DNA from: Saprolegnia diclina VS20
Lineage: Eukaryota > Oomycota > Saprolegniomycetes > Saprolegniales > Saprolegniaceae
NCBI RefSeq assembly: GCF_000281045.1
Contig: NW_008246076.1
Location: 153,286 to 217,285 of the forward strand
Direction: 5' to 3'
Length of the DNA: 64,000 nucleotides
Shown here: in pieces, positions 10,906-21,881 of the stretch
How the letters are laid out: each line of letters opens with the position of its first letter
Numbering within the stretch: position 1 is the stretch's first letter
The notes under the pieces: generated by a model
What the model saw: the letters and a program-made list of their open reading frames with translations, nothing else
Told to the model about the DNA's origin: nothing
Databases searched by the model: none
Translations under genes and position numbers: made by a program

Positions 10906-12219
10906 ATGACGACCACCAACCCGTACCTCGGCTGCCTCGGCGTCGTCCTCGCCGTCGTCTTCTTCGGAACGACGTACGTCCCTGCCAAGCAGTACCCGAC
11001 CTACGACGGCATGGTCTTCCAGTGGTACATGGTACGACAATCCATCTCTGCGTGTGCTCATTGCATCCTCTAGTGCTCGGGCATCCTCGCCGTCGGTCTC
11101 ATGTGGGGTCTTATCTCGAACGAGTGGAGCTACATCGCTGAGAAGGGTACGAAGACGACAAACGACTCGATACGAGCGTGCCTCTGACCGTGTGCGATAG
11201 GGATGTTTATGTTTCCCGGTGGACTCCTTGGCGGCTGCCTCTTTGCGATCGCCAACCTGTTGATCCCGACCGTTGTCAACACGCTCGGTCTCGGCGTCGG
11301 CTTTATGCTCTGGAACGGCGCCAACATCACCATGGGTTACGTCGTGTCGCGCTACGGTAGGCGCGCAAAAGTTGAGTTTGCACTTGACCACTAAGATCGT
11401 ATAGGGCTCTTTGGCGTCGATCCGACGATCCCGACGTACCCGCGCATCTCGGAGCTCGGGATCCTCTTCATGATCGGCTCGATCCTTGTGTACGGCAAGA
11501 TCCAGCCAACGCTCTCGTCGTCCGCATCGGTCCAGCTCGAAAACCAAAGCTCGACCGAAGCCAAGCCGTTGATCGACAAGTCGTCGCCGGCGTCGTCGAC
11601 GTCGTCGGCGCTTGATCTGGACGTGCCGGCGCTGCGCCGCGAGTCGCTCGCCCAGTCGCTCATGCACCCGGAACTGCCCAACTATGGTCCATTCACGATT
11701 CCAAACGAACGCGTCGAAGTGGTCGAAGATGGCTCGGACGAGAAGAAGCGCCGCGTCGTGGGCATTGCGCTGGCGCTCTTTGTCGGGTGTCTCCTCGGCA
11801 ACTGCCTCACGCCCTATGTGCTCTGGCAGCAAGCGTGCAACCAAGCCGGGAAGGACTGCGACCCGCTCAACTTTTTGTTTTCGCAATGCATGGGCATCTA
11901 CATCACGTCGACGATCGCGTTCCTCCTCTACTCGACCGTGCATCGCATCCGGAAGCGCCGCATGCCCCGCAGCGCGCTCCGCCCGGCGTACGTCTCGGGC
12001 TTGCTCTGGGCGACAGGCCTCGCGGGCCAGCTCCTCTCGGCCGGCAACCTCGGCTTTGATCTTGTCTATCCACTCACGGCCATCGGCCCCGCGATGGTGT
12101 CGATGCTCTGGTCGGCGGTTTACTTTAAGGAGATTGAAGGCCGCCGCAACATGTGCATTCTGGCCGCCGGCACGTGTATGATCTTTATTGGCACCGCCCT
12201 CCGCGTCTATGCGAGTTAA
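10906..12219 (+). CDS. TMEM144: TMEM144-like membrane transporter (drug/metabolite transporter superfamily)
   Basis: Four exons: 10906-11031, 11074-11146, 11201-11356, 11405-12219, giving 389 aa, with introns of 42, 54 and 48 nt. The protein is almost all helices. The first helix has GVVLAVVFFGTTYVPAKQYPTYDGMVFQWYM, matching the N-terminus of TMEM144 (a glucose/ribose-porter-like family), followed by FPGGLLGGCLFAIANLLIPTVVNTLGLGVGFMLWNGANI. A ~100-residue acidic cytosolic loop follows, then five more helices ending GPAMVSMLWSAVYFKEIEGRRN. Human TMEM144 is 345 aa; the extra length is the loop. Transport of a sugar or similar metabolite is inferred from the superfamily only. The call as TMEM144 family is firm; substrate and membrane are unknown. 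Confidence 0.88.
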
Positions 12220-15200
12220 TCGAGCACATCTTGTCGATTTTTGATTTTTCCATTTTTTGTCGACGACGATTTTGTGGCACGACCGCCCTCTTGTCATGGA
12301 TGTACAGAGTGTCGTGCGTTGGATACTAGTAGAGCGATTTTGATGGCGTTTGTCCAGATGCGGATAGCATGCGTTGACCACCTTTGGTCTAGACGGTGGC
12401 TTCCTGCTTCGCATTTCTCAAGGTACAGGGTTCGAGCCCCGTTGTGTCGTCCCTTTCTTCGCTCTCTCATTGGCGTTGGCATCGGTACCGTCAAGGTTAG
12501 CTCTTGCTATATTGACAACGACGAGTCAAAGCAGTTTTATACTATACAACCTGCTATGATCGTCGCTTACGCCTCCTTTGGCAGGACGAACTCTACATGT
12601 AAGCACGCCAAATCGTGGGAGGGTCAGCGGAACACCCGTGTCAAATTGAGAAGTGTCCTTCTCCATTTCAATGCCCCCGTGTGCTCACGTATGTGGTCGC
12701 ACGACACACAACACGCAGATGATGGTAGGCAGCCAAGATCAGAGGCGAACCGTCCTCGTCCGAGGGTCTTCACAATGGCAACGCGACTCCCTCGGGTCTT
12801 CCATCGTTACGGACCGAGCCGAGGTATACGGCCGCATTGAGCGGCATTACAGCCTCCGCCGTGGGCTTGATTCTAATGTGGTATGCTCTATCACAATGAA
12901 GCGTCTGCAGGATGACAGACGATATGTGCTGTACTCCGAGATAGCAAGCGAGCAAGCAAGCGAACTTCAACACGATCCAATGAGAGGCACGACAATAGGA
13001 GGCGGCTAGTCCTCAATAAGCCAAACGTGTTGGATACAAAGCGAATGCTGAAGTGAGCCACTAGGACTCAGTCTACTGACAACGGGCAGGGAGTGGCTGC
13101 AGTCCACTTCCCTACTAATGCCCATACTACTATATCCAGAACATTCCGCCGTGGGTTGACAATGGAACATTTGGCATGAAGATCCTTCCAGGATCTTCAG
13201 CAGACAGGATCTATCACTAGGCTTAGGATACAGCCGCCTATGTTCCCAGAACATGAGCTGTGCGGGTGGATTGTCATGTAGTCCTTTAACTAGCACGGTA
13301 TCCCAGATATACCACACGATATGCGCGTGGTGGCCCACGCACACACCGTGCTCGACGAACGGGCGACCTGAGCGCAGCTCGATTTGGCATGGCGCCCATT
13401 CAGTCGCCTACGGCAGTGTCGACCCACAGTGATTCAAATTTATATAGCTCTTTACTAAAGACAATTGGAGCTTCTAGTCCTCGCGTCCTTAAAGGGACCT
13501 GTGACGTTTCCGTTGACGGACCCTACCCCGCGACGTTTGCGCGGTAGTGTCGGATGCAGAAATCGTATGCTTTGTCTAGTCGACGTCCAACGCGCCAGTC
13601 CTAGCACAAGATAGGCAGTGTCATTTGACCGAGAGACGCGGTCGGCAGCTTTCGTAAAATCAGGGAATGTATGACCACATAGAATTGCGCAAGATATGAA
13701 ACTGAGAGGCCGTAGACTGCCCTCCACGTCTCGCGCCTCGGCCTAGCTCGTTGGTTATTGGTGCTCGAATCGCTGAGCTATCGTCGTTGCTTGATGTTAT
13801 GTGTTTGGCTCGGTCGTGGCGTCTGATCCGACCCGCGGGTTTGAGCCAGCGCGTCTGATCCTGGCGCCGGACCAGACGCCCCTTCTGTCGGAATCTTGTG
13901 CGAAGAAGAGTAGCTCTATCACCACGCGGCTGCAAATGTGTGGCTGGAGCTGGGAGCTAGCTGGTCGCAGTTGCCGGTAGTAAGATCGCACTGGGCGATT
14001 GTATGCCGACGGCGCGCGACATGTGCCCACAACCACCCACGGCGCCGCTGTCAATGACGACGCGTCAATGAACGCCGCGCCGCAGTTGCACTTGAAGCAA
14101 AAGTAGCTTGGCTTCATTGGCTACGAAGCAACCACCCCGATCCCCCTCGCAACTGATTCACTCGTTCGATCCAGCTTGCCGCTCGCCGCGCTTCTCCCGC
14201 CCTTGCCGCGTCCATTCCCGCATCGCCACTGCACGCGACGACGCCTAGTTATAACACATTTGCTAGACAATTATGGCTATCTATTGTCGATTTGGAATCT
14301 ACCACGCGTTGAAATAGCAAGCACGTTCGTTGCCTTTCCATCTCGCGAACGAACGCGTGGAGTTCGCCCACATATCCGGTGCATCCGGATATCCGGCTTG
14401 CCACATGCAATCTCACGACTGTCTCACTTTGCACCAAATCTATCTCAACCGTCTCATACGTTCGCGCCGAATCGAGAACGTGCGCTGTCCATGCAGCGTC
14501 ATCTTCTGCTGTGGTCATCGCCATCAACTCGTATCGACTGCCCTACAAGCGTACTGAGGTCCTCTGCCAGCTCGGTCTTGACGTGGGCTGCTGCGCACGT
14601 CGTCAGCACGTCGTCAGCAAGCGTACCACCGCCTCCACTGCCCATACGTTTAGCACCAAAACAACATAAGGTCTTATTCCTATTGCATTGCCACGGGCCA
14701 AAGCTTTCTATGATGTGCCCTTGCTATTTGCTGTGACCTCGCAGCTCGAAGTATACAAACGACGCCGTTGAAGCGCTGCCCCTTCTTGGGCATTCGCTTG
14801 ACGTATACCGTACGATAGACAGTGCTGTGAAGTGGTCCATCTCGTGCCGGCAAAAGCATCGCCAGGTACGGCCATGACCGCCATTATGACAAGCAACTTT
14901 CTAGTCCTCGTCGTGCAGGAAAGAAGGCGGTTAACGTGGCGGGCGGCGGGTGTCGTCCCGCAGTCGCCGCCTTGGATCGTGCTTCAATGTGGCGGGCGTC
15001 CGATTTAATTAAAAAATAAAATGGCCATACCAAAGCACTTGGCTTGGCTATACAGCATGCTCTGTGTGCATTAAATATGGCATTGGTGCCAGCGGGGTAG
15101 GGCCGTCGGAATATCAGCCAATCACGTGTCCGTATCATGCTGCATACATTCGCCAAGAGAAGCCTTCTGGCAGTCTCTGCGGTCATTTGCTCTTACGTTG

Positions 15201-15277
15201 CCGTACTCGCATCTACCGCCTCTGCGCCGAGGCCGTCGATACCCCCCAGTACTAGACTACTACCACCTACCATCGCC
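12220..15277. other. 3-kb region with no recognised gene
   Basis: The longest gene-free stretch of the window. Short open frames on both strands lack domains and look random. Visible items are a decayed tRNA-like stretch near 12372-12450, a 10-bp-stem hairpin at 13177-13199, the repeated word CACGTCGTCAG near 14595-14615, a CCGGATATCCGG palindrome near 14384, and an AT-rich run at 15005-15025. It may hold decayed mobile DNA, but no element ends are visible. Confidence 0.4.
13177..13199. repeat. Perfect 10-bp inverted repeat (hairpin)
   Basis: The arms TGAAGATCCT and AGGATCTTCA are perfectly complementary around a 3-nt loop (TCC). No T-run follows, so it does not look like a pol III terminator, and it is not beside a recognised gene end. 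Function is unknown. Confidence 0.6.
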
Positions 15278-16901
15278 ATGGAGAGCTACACGGAGCCGCT
15301 GGACGTCTCGATGATGGCGCCGCTGCCGCAGCTGGTCCACACGCCCATTGATGTGGACATCTCGTGCCTCTCGCTGCATGGGCCGCCGCTCGCGCAGCCC
15401 GAAGCCGAGCCCTTGCTCTCGCCGTCGCACGCGCTGCCGACAGTGCTGCCCGCGACCTTTCTGCGTACGATCTGCGACCAGCTCGAGTTTTACTTTTGCG
15501 ACGACAACCTCCTCGGCGACCTCTTCTTGCTGAAGAACATGAACGCGCACGGCTACGTCAAGCTCGAGCTGCTCGCGACCTTTGGCCGCGTCAAGAAGCT
15601 CACGACCGACATTGCGCTCCTCCAGCAAGCGCTCGAGCTCTCGACCAAGCTCCTCTTGAGCGAAGAAGGCGCGAGTGTGTGCCGCAAGGACCCGCTGCCG
15701 TACGACCAGACGTACCATGGCAAGCTGTCGCGCACTGCGATTGCGTACAACCTCGCCGAAGACGCGAGCATTGCGAGCCTCAAGGACACCTTCCGCACGT
15801 GCGGCGAAATCACGTACCTCCGCCTCCTCAAGAAGAACGGCGCGACCGGCCGCAACGCGGTGCTCAAGCCGCCCGTCATTTCCGGCGAAACGTACTTACG
15901 TGTTGCTTGTGGTCATGACCTTATCCGCGATGTAGGTATGCGATCATTGAGTTTATCGACGCCGAGATGGCCAACCACGCCGTCTTGACGCTCTCGGACC
16001 AGTACAACTGGCGCACGGGCATGCAGGTCGTGCTCTTTGATGGCACGACCACCGACAAGCTCAAGCAGCGTATGTTTCCGGTCGAAGTCGACCGACGCCG
16101 CGCCAAGTCGGCCGCGGCGGCGTTCCAGTCGACGAACGGCGGCGGCTCCAACTCGGCCTCGAGCTCGCCCCGCGCCGGCAACAAGGTACCGTTCACCCAA
16201 TCTTCTTCTCAGTTCTTAGTGTATGATGCTAGTCGGCCCCGATTCACGTCGAGTCGGTGGGCGAGGGCCTCAACGACCTCAGCGAAGGCAAAGTGAGCAC
16301 GGGCGTTGTCTACTCGATCCGTGGCGCCGGCGGCCTCATCACGCCCGCCCGCCAAGACGGCTCGTCGATCAGCTTCCGCCTCGTGCCCGACGAAGACGGC
16401 TCGATTGACATTTTCCAAGGCGACTACGTTTCCTTTACAGTCGGCAAAAACAAGAAGAGCGGACGCAAATACGCATCGAAAGTCAAGCTCGAGTACCGCC
16501 CGCCGAGCGTGCACGCAGCTGCGACCGCGCCGCCCACCCGCCACGAGAACCACCACACGTCCATGGCCAATGGCGAGCGCAGCCGCGCCCGCACGATGGG
16601 CAACGACGCTGCGACGCCCTTTACGCGCGGCCGGTCGTCGTCGTCAGGCCAGCGGCCGCAGCGCTTGCCGCTCAAGAGCCCGGACGCGGTCGACTCTGCG
16701 ATCGCGCAGGCCTTTCGGCAAGCGGCCGGCCCCGACGGCACGCGCGGCTTTGGCCGCGCACGGGGCCCACTCCCGGCCAAGAAGGAGCCCGGCTTGAGTG
16801 CGTCGTTTGCAGCCGACCTCGCGGGCCGTCGCCGGGCGGCGTCGTCGGGCGCGCCGCCGCCGCCCAGCTTTTTCGGCTCGGGCAATGGCTTTGCTTTCTA
16901 A
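15278..16901 (+). CDS. LARP6-type La-motif/RRM RNA-binding protein with a cold-shock-like domain
   Basis: Three exons: 15278-15891, 15936-16185, 16233-16901, giving 510 aa, with introns of 44 and 47 nt. Residues ~65-150 form a La motif (CDQLEFYFCDDNLLGDLFLLKNMNAHGYVKLELLATFGRVKKLT) with the LARP6 hallmark A-T/S-F-x-R/K-V/M-K-K-L-T and ...CRKDPLPY. Residues ~150-260 form an RRM interrupted by intron 1 (TAIAYNLAEDASIASLKDTFRTCGEITYLRLLK...YAIIEFIDAEMANHAVL). The third exon adds GKVSTGVVYSIRGAGGLITP...FRLVP...IFQGDYVSFTV...ASKV, which reads as a cold-shock/OB fold, then a disordered, arginine- and serine-rich tail. LARP6 proteins bind structured mRNA ends and control translation. The start was chosen at MESYTEPL because upstream codons look non-coding. 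Confidence 0.85.
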
Positions 16902-17556
16902 ACCGACCAGTTCGGTTGGTGCGACGTTGGCCACGTACGACTTCTTATGACAACATATTGTGTATACCGCATTGCTCCCCAACGTATAATGTACAACTTC
17001 TTCTTTGCCCATGCACTTCTACTCTAGTCCTCTCCTTGTAGTACAGTAGCTTGGCACTTTTGCGAGTTGGGACGAGGGCGGTGGCGCGACCGGCGGCGGC
17101 TACTCGAGGCTGTCGCCGTGGGTGGCACGGCTACTCCTGAGGCACGCGGTCATGCGTGGCTACTCGACTGGTGCGCCTGTCGCCTCGAAAGATAAGCTCT
17201 TGGACAAGCTTGGCTCGATAACATTTGCCGACCACGCTTGCCGTGGAAGCCGCTGCCATCGTATTAGCGCAGTACAGTACCGACCGCAGCACCTTCGGCT
17301 GTACACATTCTGTGTGAACTGCGCAAAAAAAGACGACTCTACGAGGTATGAGTACGCGCGCCAGCCGCACTGGGCTGGGTAGCTTGGCCGTCGATGGAGC
17401 GACGACGACGTTGCCACGAAATTGCTTGCACCGCAAAGCTCTGTGTAATGAACCAGCTCGGCCTGTCCTTTGTGTCAGTTCTCTGGTCGTTGGCATTCGT
17501 AGTCTCTAGTACCATGACGCGCTTTGGTTGGTGGCGAATGGGTTGCGTGCTCAATG
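16902..17556. other. Intergenic, left flank of the assembly gap
   Basis: A degenerate direct repeat (GCGGCTACTCGA and GTGGCTACTCGA, about 17095 and 17157) is visible. Open frames running into the gap are artefacts of N translation. No gene is supported. Confidence 0.4.
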
Positions 17557-18405
17557 NNNNNNNNNNNNNNNNNNNNNNNNNNNNNNNNNNNNNNNNNNNN
17601 NNNNNNNNNNNNNNNNNNNNNNNNNNNNNNNNNNNNNNNNNNNNNNNNNNNNNNNNNNNNNNNNNNNNNNNNNNNNNNNNNNNNNNNNNNNNNNNNNNNN
17701 NNNNNNNNNNNNNNNNNNNNNNNNNNNNNNNNNNNNNNNNNNNNNNNNNNNNNNNNNNNNNNNNNNNNNNNNNNNNNNNNNNNNNNNNNNNNNNNNNNNN
17801 NNNNNNNNNNNNNNNNNNNNNNNNNNNNNNNNNNNNNNNNNNNNNNNNNNNNNNNNNNNNNNNNNNNNNNNNNNNNNNNNNNNNNNNNNNNNNNNNNNNN
17901 NNNNNNNNNNNNNNNNNNNNNNNNNNNNNNNNNNNNNNNNNNNNNNNNNNNNNNNNNNNNNNNNNNNNNNNNNNNNNNNNNNNNNNNNNNNNNNNNNNNN
18001 NNNNNNNNNNNNNNNNNNNNNNNNNNNNNNNNNNNNNNNNNNNNNNNNNNNNNNNNNNNNNNNNNNNNNNNNNNNNNNNNNNNNNNNNNNNNNNNNNNNN
18101 NNNNNNNNNNNNNNNNNNNNNNNNNNNNNNNNNNNNNNNNNNNNNNNNNNNNNNNNNNNNNNNNNNNNNNNNNNNNNNNNNNNNNNNNNNNNNNNNNNNN
18201 NNNNNNNNNNNNNNNNNNNNNNNNNNNNNNNNNNNNNNNNNNNNNNNNNNNNNNNNNNNNNNNNNNNNNNNNNNNNNNNNNNNNNNNNNNNNNNNNNNNN
18301 NNNNNNNNNNNNNNNNNNNNNNNNNNNNNNNNNNNNNNNNNNNNNNNNNNNNNNNNNNNNNNNNNNNNNNNNNNNNNNNNNNNNNNNNNNNNNNNNNNNN
18401 NNNNN
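17557..18405. other. Assembly gap (849 N)
   Basis: All bases are undetermined. Nothing can be said about this interval, and frames reported across it are meaningless. Confidence 1.
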
Positions 18406-18562
18406 ATCAGCCGTCTTTCTCGCATCGCGATTCGGAATAGGGTCCTCCCCAAACCACATGATACAAACTGCAAGCTTACGCTATACGTAAGCTGCCTCTA
18501 TCATGTGGGGGGCCGTACACAAAGAGTCCTAACCCACCAATGATCATTCGCTATTCTGCTCC

Positions 18563-20680
18563 ATGAAGGCGTCGTGGCCTGCGTTTACGCCTGGCACACT
18601 GCGGCTCGCCGTCATGTTTGCCTGCCTCTACACGATCGCGGTGACGCTTGTGCTTCTCCTCCAGCGCCGATCCGCGCATGTCGTCAGGAGGTTGGTTGTC
18701 AGACAGGTGATTACAGTGGCGACCTCCAATTCTAGTGCAACTACGCTTCACGCGACTCCTATCAAAGCCACGACGTCGCTCTACCACGAAAATTGCAGCT
18801 ACCAAAGCTACGCCTTTGCCGAGCAGTACGAGGCGATGGCCGCGCACCCCGTCATGCCGCCACCAGGGCTGGCCAAGCTGCAGCGGTACGGAATCTCGGG
18901 TCGCCGACATAACCGTTCACACGCATTTCTTGCATAGCGCGCGGCCAACCATCGCTACGAAGCGGTCGTGGCGCGACTGTCTCCCGGTGCGCTCGGTCAT
19001 TTGCGGCGTGGCCGCCGGCGACCAAGACTCGCTGTTCACGCAGCACCCGCCGTGTCGGTCGGCGGTCTTGCACCACTTGCTCGTGTCGACGATGGCGGTA
19101 CGCCACACCATCAAAAAGCGCTTGCTTGGCTCACGTCTCTCTTGTGTCTTAGGCGATGGAAGCCCGCGGGCACGTGGCCCTGCCGATCGGGGCCGCGCTG
19201 GAACACATGTGGGAACATGGCGCACTCCCGCCGGCGACGCCCGTCCTCGACGTACAAAGATCGTCCTTAGACTGCCGTTCCTGGATCATGTAACCTGACT
19301 AGATACTCACAAACGCAACCGACGACGTGGCCGACTGGCTCTGGGCCCGCGGTCTGGCCCATTTTTACGACAAGAACGCGGGCGATATTACGTGCCTTGC
19401 CGCCCACCACCCGCTCGCGAGTCGCCTCTATGCTGGCAACGTAGCATCGTATGAGGTGCCGCCCCACCTGCGCTGGTCGCGGATCGACCCGATGGCCAAA
19501 GACGACAAGTTTCGCATTTCGCCGCAGCACGAGCATGCCTACCGGTACGCGCAGCTCACGCCGCCCACGTGCTTGCGACTGTACAATGTGTCAATCCTCG
19601 CGCCAGCGCACCCGCCGACGTTCTTCACCGCAGCCCGCGGCATGCGTGACCACGACGGTGAAGCCGCCATTTACCCCAACCCAAGCTGCCAAGCACTTTG
19701 CGAAAACGGCGCACCACGCGCCGCCCGTAACGTGACGCCCAACGTCGCTCGGTGCCCACTGCGCGTCGACGCAGTGTTCGACACACGGCTCGCAACGTTC
19801 TTGAAGGACCCGATCCCGCTTGTTCTGGACGTCGTCCACACCCCGCACCTCGCGCCGTTCAATGACACGGCCAAGCTACGAGCCGGCGAAGCGTGGGAGT
19901 TTTGCCTACCGATGAAGCCGCAGCAGTGTGGCGCGCGGCGCGGCGTCAAATCGACGCTCTTCGAGACACCACCGGGCAAACCGTGCCGGTCGGCCGTGCT
20001 GCAGCTGCTGCTAGAAAACATGCTCGAGGTCACGTACGACCTCGGCCTGCCGGCGTTTGTCTACTTTGGCACGCTACTCGGTACAGCCTTTATCTCCCTT
20101 TTGTTCAGTAGGATGTTGACGCGGCGCATAGGGGCATGGCGCGATGAAGCCATCATTCCGCACACGCGAGACATTGACATTGTTTTGCCGTCCGAAACGG
20201 AGTGGGCCAAGGTGCAGGACGCCATGTGGGCGCGGGGCTTCTATGTCTTCAAGCGCGATATTCACGGCGCCTGCGTTGCGTCGCACCACCCGCTGGCAGG
20301 TCTCGTGTACGCCCCCAACGTAAGTGCAATCTCATGACGTGGCAGTTTCCAGACGCAATATGGTGTGTTTTTAGACACCGCTTGTCAAAACCTCCAAGTG
20401 GGACCACGGCACACCGTACTTGGACTTGTGCATGTGGCGCCGCGCGTGGCGCGACAAGATCAGCGTCGAGACGGCGCTTGAGAAGCTCGATCGAAGCCGA
20501 ATGTTTCCGCTGCAGTGCAACGAAAAGATCTTTGGGAACCACGTCCCCGGCATCCAGGACCCCGAGGCCATGTTCCGAACCGAGTACAGCACGACGTATG
20601 CGCAGGACCCGGACCTGCACTTAGAGGCGTGCGAGTCGTACTGCGACTATCAAGTGCTCTCGAACGCGACCACGGTCTAG
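18563..20680 (+). CDS. LicD/fukutin-like phosphotransferase-type membrane protein with two modules
   Basis: Six exons: 18563-18885, 18938-19097, 19153-19251, 19303-20080, 20132-20319, 20375-20680, giving 617 aa, with introns of 51-55 nt. One N-terminal anchor (LAVMFACLYTIAVTLVLLL) suggests a type II Golgi/ER protein. Module 2 carries the LicD signature FVYFGTLLGAWRDEAIIPHTRDIDIVLP, whose D-x-D coordinates metal in the family. Module 1 aligns with it throughout: CLP...CRSAVLHHLL with CLP...CRSAVLQLLL, and AAHHPLASRLYAGN with ASHHPLAGLVYAPN. Its core instead reads LPIGAALEHMWEHGALPPATPVLD, without G-T-L-L-G or D-x-D. LicD proteins transfer phosphocholine or ribitol-phosphate-type groups to glycans; the acceptor here is unknown. 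Confidence 0.82.
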
Positions 20681-21881
20681 GGTGATACAATATTGGTGTG
20701 CATATATAAGTTTAAAAACTGAAGTAACTTCGAAACAAAGCAGTCGTTGATGCTCGAATGCGTCAATGCACACATAGTACTAACATAGAGTTCAGCGACG
20801 TCTAGCAATGTAATAGCATCCTACAAAGTGCAGACCGAGGACTAAGGTTATGGAGATACGGGCAGTGGTCGTGGACGGTGCGACTGGCGCTCGCATCGTA
20901 CCCTCGTTCAGAGTTACCAATTCAAGGCTATAGCCTTGCATTGGGCGATCTGACCTTGGACGTGATCTGGAAGAATCACGTTATATTCATCGCGCCCTGC
21001 GATCAACGCATCTTGGGATGGTTACCGAGCGCGCGATGACGCCATCTCGTGTAATAGTAGCTAGGTACATTGGCACAATAAGATCTCGTTGACTCTGTTG
21101 GTTTGCAGTGTTAGCGTCACTACTGTACCGTGGCGAAAGACCGCTGTGAAACATCGGCGTGTTCTGTACATAAGCTTACTAGTGAATGGGCTGGTGCGAC
21201 CGATCCATGCCCCCTCGTGTGTCATCTTTGTTGTTGAAGTGCGTCCAATGTGTGCCATCTTTGTCTAGTAAAAATGCTACAAGCTTTAAGACTGAGGATG
21301 GTTTATGCATCCAAGCAATTTACTGACTTACGACCGTGCAGGGACGCCGCCACGATGGCGGGTATACGTAGGATCACCAACGACGCCGTCGGAACAAGAA
21401 CTGCGTGTCATCGGACTGAGAGCGATCGTGGACCATCAGAAAAGACAGTCCACCTCACGTTTCGAAATCGCAAAGTTCGTTCGTAGTCTTCCACAAGAGC
21501 ATTCGACTTGGTTTAGAAGAACATTTGTGTGGTTCTTGGACAACCACCGAAGAGAGAAGAGCATTACATAGTTCGCACCCGCCAACCTCGGCGCCACCAA
21601 GCCGGTCGATCATGGGCAGTGCACTCGACGGCGTCATCGCCATCCGCTGTCTCGTCTCGTGTGGCGTGTCGCGGCACGTGTCCCACCCTAAAGTAGCCAA
21701 TCACATCACTTGAAAAGGTGTGACACCTTGAACCTTGACGAGTCGGGTGGTCAAGCGAGCGGTCGCTGGGCGTTGGGATTATGGCCCTTCCGCCACGGGG
21801 TGTAATCGCCAAGTAAAGGCCGGAACAACAGCGACTCTCCTTATATACACGTTTGCCTTGGTTCAGTTTCCATCTTGCACC
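20681..21881. other. Intergenic region upstream of the first MATE gene
   Basis: No domain-bearing frame is visible. An 88-codon plus frame (21305-21571) and a 65-codon minus frame (21061-21258) are unsupported. Just before the MATE start are a CCAAT word (21697) and a TATA-like TTATATAC (21841-21848), about 40 nt upstream of the ATG. Confidence 0.4.
21841..21848 (+). promoter_or_regulatory. TATA-like element before MATE gene 1
   Basis: TTATATAC lies 34-41 nt upstream of the ATG at 21882, with a CCAAT word about 145 nt further up. Position and sequence fit a core promoter with a very short 5' leader. No transcript data support it. Confidence 0.35.

Noticed and set aside
12372-12450. tRNA-like stretch (TTGGTCTAGACGGTGG ... 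GGGTTCGAGCCCC)
   Set aside because: A-box- and B-box-like words are present at about the right distance, but acceptor and T stems do not pair properly. It could be a decayed tRNA or the head of a tRNA-derived SINE, but no element body is visible.
13006-13344. Minus-strand 112-codon frame considered as a transposon remnant
   Set aside because: No reverse transcriptase, integrase or RNase H motif was found and no terminal repeats, so no element is claimed.
17394-18543. Open frames of 300-348 codons across the N block
   Set aside because: Created only by translating undetermined bases.
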